This document shows, in pieces, positions 11,970 through 23,090 of a stretch of 43,673 nt of DNA (position 1 is the first letter of the stretch; each line of letters begins with the position of its first letter). The DNA comes from Nemertoderma westbladi (lineage: Eukaryota > Xenacoelomorpha > Nemertodermatida > Nemertodermatidae). Location of the stretch: assembly GCA_032718475.1 (NCBI GenBank), contig JAUCBJ010008531.1, positions 1-43,673 on the forward strand, read 5' to 3'. The notes beneath the pieces are model-generated. The model saw only the letters and a list, made by a program, of their open reading frames with translations. It was not told the DNA's origin and ran no database searches. The translations under genes and the position numbers were made by a program.

Positions 11970-12075
11970 CTAGGACACTTCAGCCCCGGACACTTCCCCC
12001 CCCCCCCCCCCCCGCCCAAGTAGGACACTTCCCCCCCGGACACTTGCCCCCCGGACACTTCCCCCCCCCCCAGTT
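11970..12075. repeat. C-rich array of ggacacttccccc units
   Basis: Five copies of ggacactt start at 11973, 11988, 12023, 12038 and 12053, mostly 15 bp apart. They are joined by runs of C, the longest being 18 nt (11996-12013). The reverse-complement motif forms a second array at 13055-13190. Confidence 0.9.
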
Positions 12076-12197
12076 AAAGTGTTAAATTTAATCTGGGTGC
12101 ATCAAAGCAATAAACATCTAGACAAGTTTTATCAAAATTATAAAAGAAACGTTTTGTTTGTTTTTCTTTTAATTTCTTTAATTGTTTTAATTTCTTT

Positions 12198-12370
12198 TAA
12201 TTGGGGGCTGCCGCCCCCAAACCCCTGATTCATTTCTTGGGGGCTGCCGTCCCCAAACCCCCGCTTCTTTTGTTGGGGGCTACCGCCCCCAAACCCCTGC
12301 TTATTTTCTTGGGGGCTGCCGCCCCCAAACCCCCGCTTCTTTTCTTGGGGGTTATCGCCCCCAGACCCCG
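12198..12370. repeat. Hairpin minisatellite array A (36-bp unit x 5)
   Basis: Each unit contains the inverted repeat ttgggggctgccgcccccaa (8-bp arms, 4-nt loop tgcc or tacc) followed by an acccccgcttctttt-type tail. Units are about 36 bp. Copy 2 has gtcccc in one arm and copy 5 is degenerate. Because 36 is a multiple of three and the unit lacks stops, several frames are open across it; I consider this incidental. Confidence 0.92.
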
Positions 12371-13054
12371 GCATTTCCCTGAGTACCCGTGGTGAAAGAC
12401 TTAAGACCACTTTGAAATATTTAATTCATGTTTGTATCATCAGATAATAAATTGACTAAGCCTAAAGTAGGAGCTGTATTGAATGTTAACCAATTTAATA
12501 TATAAATTACTACAATATTATATAATTCAACAAAATCCTATTAAAAATATTGCAAGTAACCAGGAAATTTAATATGTAGTGTGTATAATATCTATATAGT
12601 ATGAAGGGTAGTAATATGTATATCAATATGTAATGCTGAACACAGAATACAGGTCGACGACGCATGTCGATTTTACCCTGGAGAGGTATAATTTTGATTG
12701 CAACAATAATATTCATCCCCATCTGCTACAATTTGAAGAAGACTATTACATAATAATACCTATAATTAAAACAATTAATTATTATAATTCTATAGTTAAT
12801 AAAAACAGTATATCATTCCGGGGATGGAATTTATAGGTCATCTAATATAATTAATTGTTTAAAGATTAGCAAACAATACGATGTAATTGCATTGATAAAA
12901 CCCATAAATAAAACTTGGATATAAAATCTAAAATCGGGATGCAAAAGATCACTTTCTGAGCTACGAAAGGAAAATTGGATACAACTTATCTGGATACAAG
13001 CGGTCCGTTTACTTTACAAAATGAAAAATACGAATGTGCGAAGTTAAGAACAGT
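12371..13054. other. AT-rich spacer between arrays; no gene seen
   Basis: About 680 nt of AT-rich sequence separating hairpin array A from the G-rich array. Only short open frames are present. Confidence 0.5.
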
Positions 13055-13190
13055 CGGGGGGGAAGTGTCCGCGGGGGGGGGGGGGGAAGTGTCTGGGGGG
13101 GAACTGTCCGGGGGGGAAGTGTCCGGGGGGGGAAGTGTCTGGGGGGGAAGTGTCTGGGGGGGGAAGTGTCCGGGGGGGGGAAGTGTCCGA
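13055..13190. repeat. G-rich array of aagtgtcc units (inverse of 11970-12075)
   Basis: Eight copies of aagtgtcc, aagtgtct or aactgtcc are separated by runs of seven to fourteen G. This is the reverse complement of the ggacacttccccc array about 1.1 kb to the left, so the two could pair. The plus strand has dense G-quadruplex potential. Confidence 0.9.
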
Positions 13191-13208
13191 ACACCCACGG
13201 CACATTTT

Positions 13209-13401
13209 AATTGGGGGCTGCCGCCCCCAAACCCCCGCTTCTTTTGTTGGGGGCTACCGCCCCCAAACCCCCGCTTCTTTTGTTGGGGGCTGCCGCCCCC
13301 AAACCCCCGCTTCTTTTGTTGGGGGCTACCGCCCCCAAACCCCCGCTTCTTTTGTTTGGGGCTACCGCCCCCAAACCCCCGCTTCTTTTGTTGGGGGCTA
13401 C
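13209..13401. repeat. Hairpin minisatellite array B (36-bp unit x 6)
   Basis: Same unit and orientation as array A, but nearly homogeneous (loops tgcc and tacc; tail acccccgcttcttttg). Both arrays begin with ttttaattgggggctgcc. The homogeneity suggests recent amplification or gene conversion. The final copy breaks off into gaacaccgaacaccg. Confidence 0.93.
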
Positions 13402-13435
13402 CGAACACCGAACACCGATTGGGATGAGAACATGA

Positions 13436-13751
13436 TTAAATTGTATGTTTCTACCTTCCCTATATATTGCCGAGTATGGTCACAAACATGATGTCACTGA
13501 ATGGATCTGTACGTTTTCAGTTTCTGCTATATGGGGTTTTATTGATAATTATGAGTACATGATAATTATAACTATAAAGTTTTATTATTTTTTAAGTTTT
13601 AATGATTTAATATAATGAATATGGCAAATTTCTATGATGTTTTATAAAATAATAATGTTTTTTTATTGGGAAACGCTGGACCCTCTTAATGTTATTTATT
13701 TATGTTGTTAGTTATGACTTTTAGAGTCGAGTGAGTGCGTGCGATAACTAA
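13436..13751. other. No gene seen
   Basis: AT-rich sequence with no recognisable coding potential. Confidence 0.5.
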
Positions 13752-14025
13752 CTAGCTCTCAATATTTAATTTAAAAAAGCAAAAAGTTATTTTACATCTC
13801 CTTCCGAGGTTGCTGTAAGCGTTTACGGTTTTAACCGTAAAGAAGCAGGATCCTCCGTGATGTAGTGATGATAAACTTGCCTTCAGAGAAGGTTTGATTC
13901 CATACTCCTTGATGGAATATTCTTCTATACTGCTGAGTAATATTTGATTACCATCCAATGTTTCTAACATTAAACTCAGATCATCTGCAAAGTCAAAGCC
14001 CATCAAGTTTATTGGCGGTTTACTT
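13752..14025 (-). mobile_element. LINE reverse-transcriptase fragment with intact FADD box
   Basis: Minus-strand frame near 14000 reads GFDFADDLSLM followed by E-T-L-D-x-x-Q-I-L-L and a short amphipathic stretch. This is the catalytic palm motif (F-A-D-D) and the helix after it in non-LTR reverse transcriptases. About 40 residues are recognisable before the frame loses similarity. No 5' or 3' end of an element is visible, so this is a small relic. Confidence 0.65.
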
Positions 14026-14610
14026 TACTAAGAAATATTACACTAGGTAGTAAATTACGGCCTCACTACAAGCCATAGGGGTTCATTTATTAATTCTACC
14101 CCCACCAACACCCCCCCCCCCCCCCGTATCAGATTGATGCATTTAATTTGATAATAAAAAATTATTCTTTTGATAATTTAATCAATAAAACCCTTTTAAT
14201 ACTGTATATTAAAATTCACATAAATGACGAAAATAATGAACTCGTTGAATAAGTTAGTAGTTATATAAAATCGTAGTTAAATAAAATCGTCATATGACGC
14301 CTATAGATTGGTACCTAGCTATAGTACAGTAGGTCATGCGACATCGCATTCAATATTACCTTTAACTATTTTCCTACTGGACTCTTTATTACCGTGGATT
14401 CAAATCAACACACTGGACAAGCGATAGCCACTAATAAGACAGTTAATAAATTGTAGCGTAAATTCTTATTATGTGGTTACAGTCCAATAAATGCATCAGA
14501 ACCAGAGCAAGCAGTCAAGTTTTATTAGGATCTGAACGGACATTTAAAGGACATTCCGAAACACAAAGTAGCTGGACTCCTGACGCGAAAATTCTACAAA
14601 AGTCTTTAAC
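14026..14610. other. No gene seen; contains a 15-nt poly-C tract
   Basis: AT-rich intergenic DNA. A run of 15 C occupies 14111-14125. Confidence 0.5.
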
Positions 14611-15605
14611 ATGCCCCAATGCAGCGGGTTTGCATTAAGTGTGCGATATGGCTGGGTGCGAGCAAATCCCACACTGTGGCGTCCCAACAGAGCATGCAGC
14701 CACCCATGGTTCTATGAAATAGCAGTTACCCAATCAACCCGCGTCCCATTGCCTCGACAAAGACCTTACGGTTCCAGTTTAGTCGGAACTCCACAGCTGG
14801 CCAATGACCTGTGTGTCTGGGGTGTCAACCAGCACTTCACTGTCACAATAAACCATGTAATCCATATCTGGTTTACCACAGCGAGTGCAACTGTGGGGTT
14901 TGGTAGCCTTGCATCCGAGTCGCGTGGCGATGGAGATACGAAAATGCGACTTGCTGAGTTTCAGCCCGAGGGATGCTGCCAGAACTGCGTCGAGACAACA
15001 TCCAACAACACTGCAGTTGATCGAGTTCAGACGCGCGACTTCAGATGGAGTGGACGATGAGTGGAGGTTCATCTGTTTTTCCTGGATGGAAGGGCGCAAC
15101 CACACACTCTGTAGGGTGGAGGTGGGGATGGGTTCGTCTATGGGGACTGTGGAGCGCCATAGCTGCTGAGCCTGGATGCACACCAGGTTGGCTCTGGATG
15201 CATTTGCGTGAAGAGACGATCCGCCTAATCGGCGCAGGCAGCCGCAGTAGCCAAGAAGGTGGAAGGTGCTAGCTGCATGGCGCTGGTCAAGCCGAGACCC
15301 CCTACTTGGGCTGGGAGACAGGACTGCTGCCACACCCTGTCGTCGCGATGACCAAGAGAGCATCTCTAACTAAGAGGTCGAACTCAGTGAGGAGCTTGGG
15401 CTTGGTGAAACAGGGCGCAGTACAGAGGAAGTAAGTTAGGCGAGGGATGGAGAATGAGTGTTTGAGGAGGTAGAAGGCAAGATGGGAATCTATCAGTGGC
15501 AGGCGGGATGCTAGAGTTGAGAGGTCATAAACCTTCCTCCACAGACAAGATTCGATTGCTGCTTCACCTATTGAGGCATTCAGGCCGATGGCCTGTACGA
15601 CATCC
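14611..15605 (-). mobile_element. Decayed LINE, reverse-transcriptase C-terminal region
   Basis: On the minus strand, from 15605 downwards, the reading goes through a post-palm segment (SRLPLIDSHLAFYLLKHSFS, then LTYFLCTAPCF) and shifts frame near 15300. It continues as SEVARLNSINCS and HSCTRCGK with a zinc-like Cys cluster, shifts again after 14779, and ends in a segment with CWDATVWDLLAPSH. This order matches the C-terminal half of a large class of animal non-LTR elements: thumb, Cys motif, then the WD-x-T...D...A-x-S motif. At least two frameshifts and several stops make it a pseudogene. The catalytic box is not present, so the 5' part is missing. Confidence 0.78.
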
Positions 15606-16886
15606 TAGAGTAGTATTGGATTTCAGTAATTATACATACAACTGTACTATTTTATTTATTTATTTTTTTACTTTTATTTATTAATTCATTTTACATTTCC
15701 CACCGTAGTTAATCTTCTGCTGGATTGATTTTTTTTTTACTTTTTACATAATATTCACAAGGTCATAATTAATTTACATTTATTTACAGTATTTCCATAG
15801 GTATCATTTTTTTAGCGATTTTAATGACTTTAACCTCTTGCCATAACAGTTTTTTTATTTTCCAGTAATAATATTTTAATAGTAATTTTAATTATTGATC
15901 TTTGAACATAAATAGGTAATACTGTAATAATATGTCAACTTTTAAGAGTATTTTAAAAATTTTACTGTTTATCTTTTTTTTTAATTCGCCAGGAGCAGGA
16001 ATGAATGTGACTTGAATTATGCATTGCCTTAATTTACTTCCATTTTACCTAGCAAAGGGTTAATATCTGTGAATAGTCTCGTAAATATATTTAGCTCAAT
16101 AATTATATTTTTTTTAAATGACCCATCTCAAGGCATCGCAATTTACTTTCACTTTATCAACGTAATTCACTTTATCCTTTGGCGTAAACCCTCCGAATAT
16201 CCCTCCGAATAGTATCATGTTCTATCAATGTCCGAATGTATTTTATTGATTCACAGAAAATATCTTGTTGAGGTAGTATTATTCTAGCTGCATGTTACAA
16301 CGGCTAGGACATTTTTATATAGACCAACGGGAAAAACCACATTTACATTTTGCCCGAGTTCGTCATTCAACTGTAGCTATCTGGGCTGCAGCATTAGAGA
16401 GTCCGCTCTCTTCATGAAGGCCGCAATATACTACTATAATATCAAAGACAAATAATATTAAGATTTGTTAATAATTTCTCAAATATTTTTGTTTTGAAAT
16501 ATATATTAATTCTACATCTAAAAAAAACGATTACAAACTGATGCGTTAGAAAAAACTGATAAATTATAGTTCCCTGATATGAGGGTTGTGGTGGCAGCAC
16601 CTGCTTCCTCTTCATTTTATCATTTGCACTATTACATACAATAAATCACAGATGATTAATTTTTATTACTTCCAGGTTTTATGGAGCCCACTTTCCATAC
16701 AGGCATCTCTCGTAGATTAAATTCATTTTAATGATGATTGAACTACACCTGCAGGAATAATACAGTGTATCATTATACTGCCTATCAGTCTCTTAAAGTC
16801 CAAACGTTGAAAACTAATTACTACGACTTAATTGGAACTGTATTTATGTTTGGGTTTCTATGGGGTAATGTGAAGTAAAGAAAATA
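15606..16886. other. No gene seen
   Basis: T-rich and AT-rich sequence (especially 15645-15990) with no open frame worth calling and no clear repeat structure. It separates the LINE from the minisatellite. Confidence 0.5.
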
Positions 16887-16981
16887 CTTCCACAGTAAAC
16901 CCTTTCCACTCTGTTTCCCAATGGAATGCCTGTTCACCACCATGGGTGATCTTCCACAGTAAACCCTTCCACTCTGTTTCC
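16887..16981. repeat. 63-bp minisatellite, left block (about 1.5 units)
   Basis: Carries the same unit as the main array to the right (gaatgcctgttcacc, gggtgatcttccacag, cccttccactctgtttcc). It ends at gtttcc, exactly where a foreign 702-nt segment begins. Confidence 0.85.
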
Positions 16982-17683
16982 AAGAAGAACAAAATCATGA
17001 CAATCAACCTAGACAGCCCTCAAGAAATGTCTGGTCATAAGCATAAGCTCTAAGGACGGCTTGCTTGATCACGTAAATGACTTCTGCTACTTGGGATCAT
17101 GCATCAGAAAGTCAGGTGAAGACCTTGGTATATGTAAGAGGAAGGCATGGGCAGTGTTAAATAGTCTGTCCGGGTTTTGGAAGTCTTATAGAATAAAACA
17201 ACCTTAAGGTTCTATTATCTATGGCTGTAGTAGTACCAGTACTCTTATAGAGGATACCAAATCTCTGGAGGGCACCTTCACAAGAATGCTGCGCCGGGTT
17301 CACTGTCTCAAGTACAATGAACACATCTCCAACCAGACTCCATACAACATTGGAGGTGTTCCATTAATTTCCCCTAGCTTGACACTTGAACGGAACCGCC
17401 TCCGCTTTGCAGGACATTGCTTTCGCTGTGAGGACCATACAGTGCATAACCTTGTGCTTTGGCGCCCTCATGGAGTGAATAAGCATGGTGGATAACCTAT
17501 GAATTTCTTGAGACGCATCTTAAAGGACACTGGCCTTGAAGAAGCGGTGATCTAGCAAATGTCATGGGTGATAGGGAATTGTGGCGGCGCAATTTTGTCG
17601 ACAAGCCGGCACAGCATTCTTAATATATATGTAATATATATATAATGCAGCTGCAATGCAGTGATCGTAGTAGTAGTAGTTCT
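16982..17683 (+). mobile_element. LINE fragment inserted between minisatellite units
   Basis: The plus strand encodes pieces of a reverse-transcriptase C-terminal region in shifted frames. YLGSCIRKSG lies near 17090, followed by a basic segment. Then 17286-17495 is open with MLRRVHCL, PYNIGG and RNRLRFAGHC. This is the familiar tail of non-LTR elements (a Y-L-G-S motif, then R-R-V...R-L-R-F-A-G-H). Stops and a frameshift near 17210 show decay. The insert interrupts the minisatellite consensus gtttcc^taaagg, with the two halves preserved on either side. The right end carries a (gta)n-like stretch (gtagtagtagtag). Confidence 0.75.
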
Positions 17684-18545
17684 TAAAGGAATGCATGTTC
17701 ACCACCATGGGTGATCTTCCACAGTAAACCCTTCTTCCACCTTGTTTCATTAAGGAATGCCTGTTCACCACCATAGGTGATCTTCCACAGTAAACCATTC
17801 CACTCTGTTTCCTAAAATAATGTCTGTTCACCACCATGGGCGATCTTCCACAGTAAACCCTTCCACTCTGCTTCCTAAAGGAATGCCTGTTCACCATCAC
17901 GGGTGTTCTCCCACAGTAAACTATTCCACTGTTTCCTAAAGGAATGACTGTTCACCGGGGTGGGTGATCTTCCTCACCAAAACCTTCCACTCTGTTTCCT
18001 AAAGGAATGCCTGTTCACCGGGGTGATTGATCTTACACAGTAAACCATTCCACTCTAATTCCTAACGGAATGCCTGTTCACTACCATGGCTAATTTTCCA
18101 CTGTAAACCCTTCCGCTCCGTTTCCTAAAGGAATACCTATTCACCACCGTGGGTCACCTTCCACAACAAACCCTTCCACACTGTTTCCTAAAGGAATGCC
18201 TGTTCACTACCATGGGTGATCTTCCACAGTAAACCCTTCCACTCAGTTTCCTAAAGGAATGCATCTTCACCACCATGGGTGATCTTCCACAGTAAACCCT
18301 TCTTTCTCTCTGGTTCCCAAAAGAATGCCTGTTCACCACCATGGCTGATCTTCCTCACTAAAACCTTCCAGTCTGTGTCCTAAAGGAATGCCTGTTCACT
18401 ACCATGGGTGATCTTCCACAGTAAACCCTTTCACTCTGGTTTCCAAAAGAATGCCTGTTCACCACCATGGGTGATCTTCCACAGTAAACTCTTCCACTCT
18501 GGTTCCTAAAAGAATGCCAGTTCACCATCATGGGTGATCTTCAGT
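17684..18545. repeat. 63-bp minisatellite, main array (about 13 units)
   Basis: The unit of 63 bp is measured between gaatacc at 18131 and gaatgcc at 18194. It contains tcaccaccatgggtgatctt and ccacagtaaacccttccact. Copies differ by point changes and small indels. The minus strand is open across runs of units because 63 is divisible by three, giving a 21-residue repeating frame. Frames break at indels, and I do not regard it as a gene. Confidence 0.92.
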
Positions 18546-18640
18546 CGTAAACCCTTTCCTCTCAGTCTCCTGTCACCTTGTTTCTCATTTATTGAGCAGT
18601 CAAGATTAGAGACTGGATTGGGCTAGGCTGCAACACTGTA

Positions 18641-18720
18641 CCCAAACAGTGCTGCCCCATCGAACCAGGGCCTCCTTGCTGGAAGCCCAGTAATATCACT
18701 ACTAGACCATGCAGCTGCTT
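18641..18720 (-). ncRNA. tRNA-Gly-like SINE head or tRNA pseudogene
   Basis: The minus strand has an A-box match TGGTCTAGTAG (18709-18699) and a B-box-like GGTTCGAT (18666-18659) about 32 nt later, the spacing of a tRNA promoter. Between them lies a segment resembling a glycine tRNA anticodon arm with CTTCCAG in the loop position, so the would-be anticodon is UCC, followed by GGAGGCCC. The acceptor stem does not pair well and the B-box end is GGG rather than TCC, so it is not a functional tRNA. A 3' extension with the short inverted repeat cactgt...acagtg supports a SINE. Family not known. Confidence 0.45.
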
Positions 18721-18727
18721 GGTCTAG

Positions 18728-18790
18728 TGTATAGTGCATACGGCCTTAAGCCTGACTAAGGACCGTTCATTTTTAGTTTTGATTAGACAT
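18728..18790. repeat. Left 63-nt direct repeat of the gypsy region
   Basis: The sequence from tgtatagtgcatacgg to gattagacat recurs at 22755-22817 with two mismatches, 4027 nt away, bracketing the gypsy remnant. Flanking similarity stops abruptly on both sides, so it is either the surviving part of an LTR or another repeat at both borders. Confidence 0.85.
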
Positions 18791-21700
18791 GGCACAGTTT
18801 GTAGGATTCCAGTACTGCAGTACAGCAGCACAATCACTGCACCCTATTCACATGCAACATGCAATAGGCCTACAGGACGAAGACCAGACTCTGCTTTCCT
18901 GCATTATTCTGTTCAAAATCATTTTAAACTAACTACACGGATTTCTCATATTTTGGCGAATAATATAATTAATCTCATATTATGCCAGGTGACAACCGAG
19001 ACTCATGGTGTTTCATCTTACGAGCACCAGCGCCCAAGTACGACCTCGAAACGGAGAAGGATTCCTGGCCATTGTGGAAGGATGACTGGGATGCATTTAC
19101 CATCTCATCTGGCCTGGTGAACCTCTACACGGAGGACCCCTCCCCAAACCCCGACGCAGCAGTATCAGCCACCATGGCACAACTAACTGCTTTCCACACT
19201 CGGGCTGCAGTACAGGGCACATTTTCCCACCACACCAACAGCATCGTTAAGGGGCTCGCTCTCACCACCATTGAAAATAGAGATGGTAATAGCGAAACTT
19301 GGTACTCACATTGACAGAGGAACTAACAAGCATGTATACCGCCAGGAACTCGCCCGCCGATCACGCAATCAGAGTAACCCACAGAAAATTACCTTGTACA
19401 CCTTCGTAACATTGCTGCAAAGTGCCAGTTCCGCGGACTCCCCACAGACGAGGCACAAACTGAGAACCGAATCCTCGATCAGTTTATAGCCGGGTTTGGT
19501 GATAAAGACATCACTGAACATTTCCTCTAGCTTGAGCCCAGCAAAATCCTTGCTGATGCACTCACTATCGCTCAGTCTGTGTGGATAGCATGCAAAGACG
19601 CCCTCACCCACGCCACCACATTGCCAAGCGGACAACACATAGACACACCCACACTAGCAGCGACATCCGGGACGAATTGCACAACACATGGATGTCACAA
19701 TAATAACAACCAGGGTGACAGCCGCAGCTCAAACTGCGATAAATGTTGGTACCAACAACATAGAGCCGACAGGCGCTGCCTGGGAGAGAAGGCGAAGTGC
19801 TGGCACTGCTCCAATGTGGGGCACTATGTGGGGTACTGGATGTGTCTATCTCACGCCGGGATGGCACCCGTTACCAGGCCACAACGACCCCATGGGGCCA
19901 GACACCCACCCCAGGCCCACAGCATCTAGCTAGATGATTCAAATGACGGTCCCAGATACAAGCACCAACTTGATCACATCAACAATTCCCAACTATTGCA
20001 CACACATGGCGGTGGATGCGACATCCCCACAATCTGCAAACTCGAACAGGTGGAACCCATCAAAACGGTGTCCATTGACCTCCAGGTTACCAGGTCCCCC
20101 AATCACCCCCTCTTGGAGGTCCAGTTCCTCCCTGACAGTGGAGCAATCCTCACAGCATTGCCATACAATCTGTTCTTCTAGGAACTAGGAACCTGTCCAA
20201 TGCACACCCAGCACGTGGCCAATGGTTCCTGCGTTGGTTGGACAATTAAAGGTTTGTTTACCGGAACCCTGTGGTTCCCCCCATCTAGCCGCTGCTGCGA
20301 GACAGACATATGGGTATTAGACGGCCTCCAGCAACCCATATAGTCACGTAGAGCCTGCTTTATACTCGACATATTAAACACCGAACATTTGTGAGGTGGT
20401 TTAACCAGCGCCACGCCTCCAGGCATATCATCTACAAACATGGATGGTAAAGTAGCCCCACACCTCAAAGCCAACTTCCATGCACAGCAGGAATGGGCAG
20501 TGATACAGGTGCGCTTATCAGGTCCATTCTCCAGAGAATGCCACATAATGGCAGGTGGTGAAATAAAAATGAAATTACTGCCAGGTGCCAAACCCACATC
20601 TTCCTACTGCAACCACGCTATTCCACTCAACTTATTGGATGCATTTAATCGCGAAAGCGACGACCAACTTGACATGGGTATCATCGAGGAAGCCAATGAT
20701 GAGAACAACCCAGGCGAATGGCTGAACGCAAACTCAGTTTGAATAACTGTTGACTTACGGAAGCTCAACAAAGTGACTGTCCGCCCCACCAACTTCTCCC
20801 CCAGCCCATCCCATGTGGTCTCTACAATCCTGACATCCGCTGCAGTTTTCTCTGTGTTCGATGGACTCAATGGTTTCCACCAAGTTGGGCGAGATTAGGA
20901 GAGTCGCCACCTCACAATGTTTGTCACCACACACCATGGCTGCCTCTGGTACCTCTGCATGCCTATGGGCTGGCATGGGAGCCCCGAGGTCTTCCATGCC
21001 CAGATGGATGCGGTGCTCCATGGCATGCCTAACATCAGCAGAGTCGATATGGTCGTGGGACATATCAACACAGTCTCAAGAGGTCGCCCAATGGTCGCAA
21101 TACTGAATGACCACCGTCTCGTCCAGGTGCAAAATGACTGGCTCCTAAAATTAAAAACTGCATTTCACGGCACCTTATCGCCAACGCCTTCTCCCGTGCC
21201 CCCCAGTACAAACTACAACCTGACAACCTATTGCTAACCCCAACTGACAAAACGGATAGAACCTTTATGGTATCTGCTGCTATTGCCATGAAAACCACCC
21301 CATCGGACCTGGCTAAGCGTGATGCTCGACTACATCAAATTTGGAAGACAGCCCAATCTGATCCAACTTACACGACACTACTACATGCTATACAGGATGG
21401 ATGGTCCACTGCCAAACACAACGTTCAGGACGAGCTACTCTAACCCTACTTCAAGGAATGCTGTGACTTACAATTAGTGGATGATATCATCCCGTGAGGC
21501 CCACAACTATTCATCCCCTCATCCCTTTGACAACAAATCCTGCAACCACCAAGGACTCAACAAAACGCAAGAACATGCGAACTCATCAGTTTGGTGGCTC
21601 ACTATGCAACACGAACTCAAACAAACTATACAACGTTGTAAATCGTGTCAGAAACAACTTCCCTCCCAAGCGGTGGAACCACTACACTGCGGGGGGGGGG

Positions 21701-22754
21701 GGGGGGGGCTTTGGGGGCACTGCAATTGAAATGCAAAAAAAGGCCCCACAATTTGTATCAGAGGAGATGCGAAAGTTTCTACACACCTGGGGTGTGCATC
21801 TTGAACCATCCTTTACCATCCATTACACCACACCAACAGCCACGCAGAAGCCGCCGTAAAGGCAATGAAGAAACTCATCCTCGACTCCACATCGGGCTGC
21901 ACTCCAGACCCAGACCGGACCCCCCAGAGTATCATGGCCTTCAGGAACACGCACCTGATATTCGCTCCCCAGCTCAATTGATCTATGGCCACAATTTAAA
22001 GGAAGCCCTACCAGTACACTACCGCGCTTTTGACCAACGTTGGCGCAAAACTTTCCAACAGATGGATGAAGCTGCCGAGTCCATGTAGAAAAAACTGCAG
22101 TCCCACTATGACTCTGGAAAAAGCATGCTCCTTGAGCTGCCGCTAGGGGGCGCCGTCCTCATACAGGACCCGGCCACCAAGAGGTGGACTGGCACAGGCA
22201 CCATTGTAGAACTCGGCCAAAACCACGACTACCTGGTACGCCAGGAAAGCCGGAGGATCATCCAATGCAATAGAGTGTTCCTTCGCACCCATCACTTCCA
22301 GGTCCACTTACACAACCAAAGCCAAAAAATACATCCAGCCCCCAGCCACACAGGCTGAACCTAACTCCAATGTACCAGCAAGCCAACACAAAGCGGTACA
22401 ACAGGACGAATCAAGCAACCCTCTCAAGCAACGATCATGGGCTGATGTCGGAAGGGCACTGGCGAACCCCACCCCCAAAAACCTCATACCGAGCCCCAAC
22501 CAGACAACACATACCCACCACATACATACTCGCTCTGGTTCGTTGTATCATGAACCCCACCAGACCGTTATAGCAACAGCCAATACTATTAAATATAATT
22601 AAATCGTCTTAACTCTAATGCTTTCATTATCACCCCGCTTTTATAAGGGGGTATGCATGCATAATAATTATATACTTATTACGTTTTTGTCCTGTGTTTT
22701 TGTTCTGTTTACATTAGATCCAGTATCACCCGCCGTCCTCTACGGGGGTATGTA
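18791..22754 (+). mobile_element. Decayed Ty3/gypsy-type LTR retrotransposon
   Basis: Fragments of all main modules occur in canonical order on the plus strand, in shifting frames with many stops. A gag-like region (18982-19640) opens with APAPKYDLETE. A zinc-knuckle-like C-x2-C-x4-H box lies near 19800-19850, with its last Cys displaced. A protease with DSG lies near 20130. Reverse transcriptase (20640-21060) includes AVFSVFDGLNGFHQ and GSPEVFHAQMD. The frame then jumps to an A-N-A-F-S-R-A-P motif (about 21180-21210), which normally sits after RNase H. Integrase follows: a zinc-like HQ...C-x2-C region, AEAAVKAMKKLI, SPAQLIYGH and a C-terminal domain to about 22320. The catalytic Y-x-D-D of the polymerase and RNase H appear deleted. 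An 18-nt poly-G (21691-21708) has expanded inside integrase. Integrase/gag features recall the Mag/SURL group, but this is only an impression. Confidence 0.85.
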
Positions 22755-22817
22755 TGTATAGTGCATACGGCCTTAGGCCTGACTAAGGACCGTTCATCTT
22801 TAGTTTTGATTAGACAT
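22755..22817. repeat. Right 63-nt direct repeat of the gypsy region
   Basis: Partner of 18728-18790 in the same orientation. It is preceded by a related pair of phrases (gggggtatgcatgca near 22650, gggggtatgtatgta near 22745) and followed by ctagtgtatagtgtctagtg. Confidence 0.85.
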
Positions 22818-22980
22818 CTAGTGTATAGTGTCTAGTGAAATAGTGTAAATATATAATAAATATATAACTATAATAAGGATTAATTGTTTTTATTTGAGGA
22901 TATCTACTGTGACTGGGTTACTGGGAAACTTTATAGCTGGTAGGGTAGATAGATAAGCAAATATTATAAGCTTTATTATT

Positions 22981-23058
22981 GTGGGGCGAGCCACGAAGTT
23001 GGCGGAGCCTTAGCGAATTGACACTGTTAGGGGGTGGGTCAATTTATGCAAATAGTTG

Positions 23059-23090
<32 letters not shown>

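Noticed and set aside
12975-13491. ORFs with Pro/Gly-rich 12-residue repeats on both strands
   Set aside because: Produced by the 36-bp hairpin unit and G/C homopolymers. All frames are open simultaneously, which argues against coding.
17562-18342. Minus-strand ORFs with a 21-residue repeat (VVNRHSF...YCGRSPM)
   Set aside because: Reading of the 63-bp minisatellite. Frames break at indels and no start or stop context is conserved.
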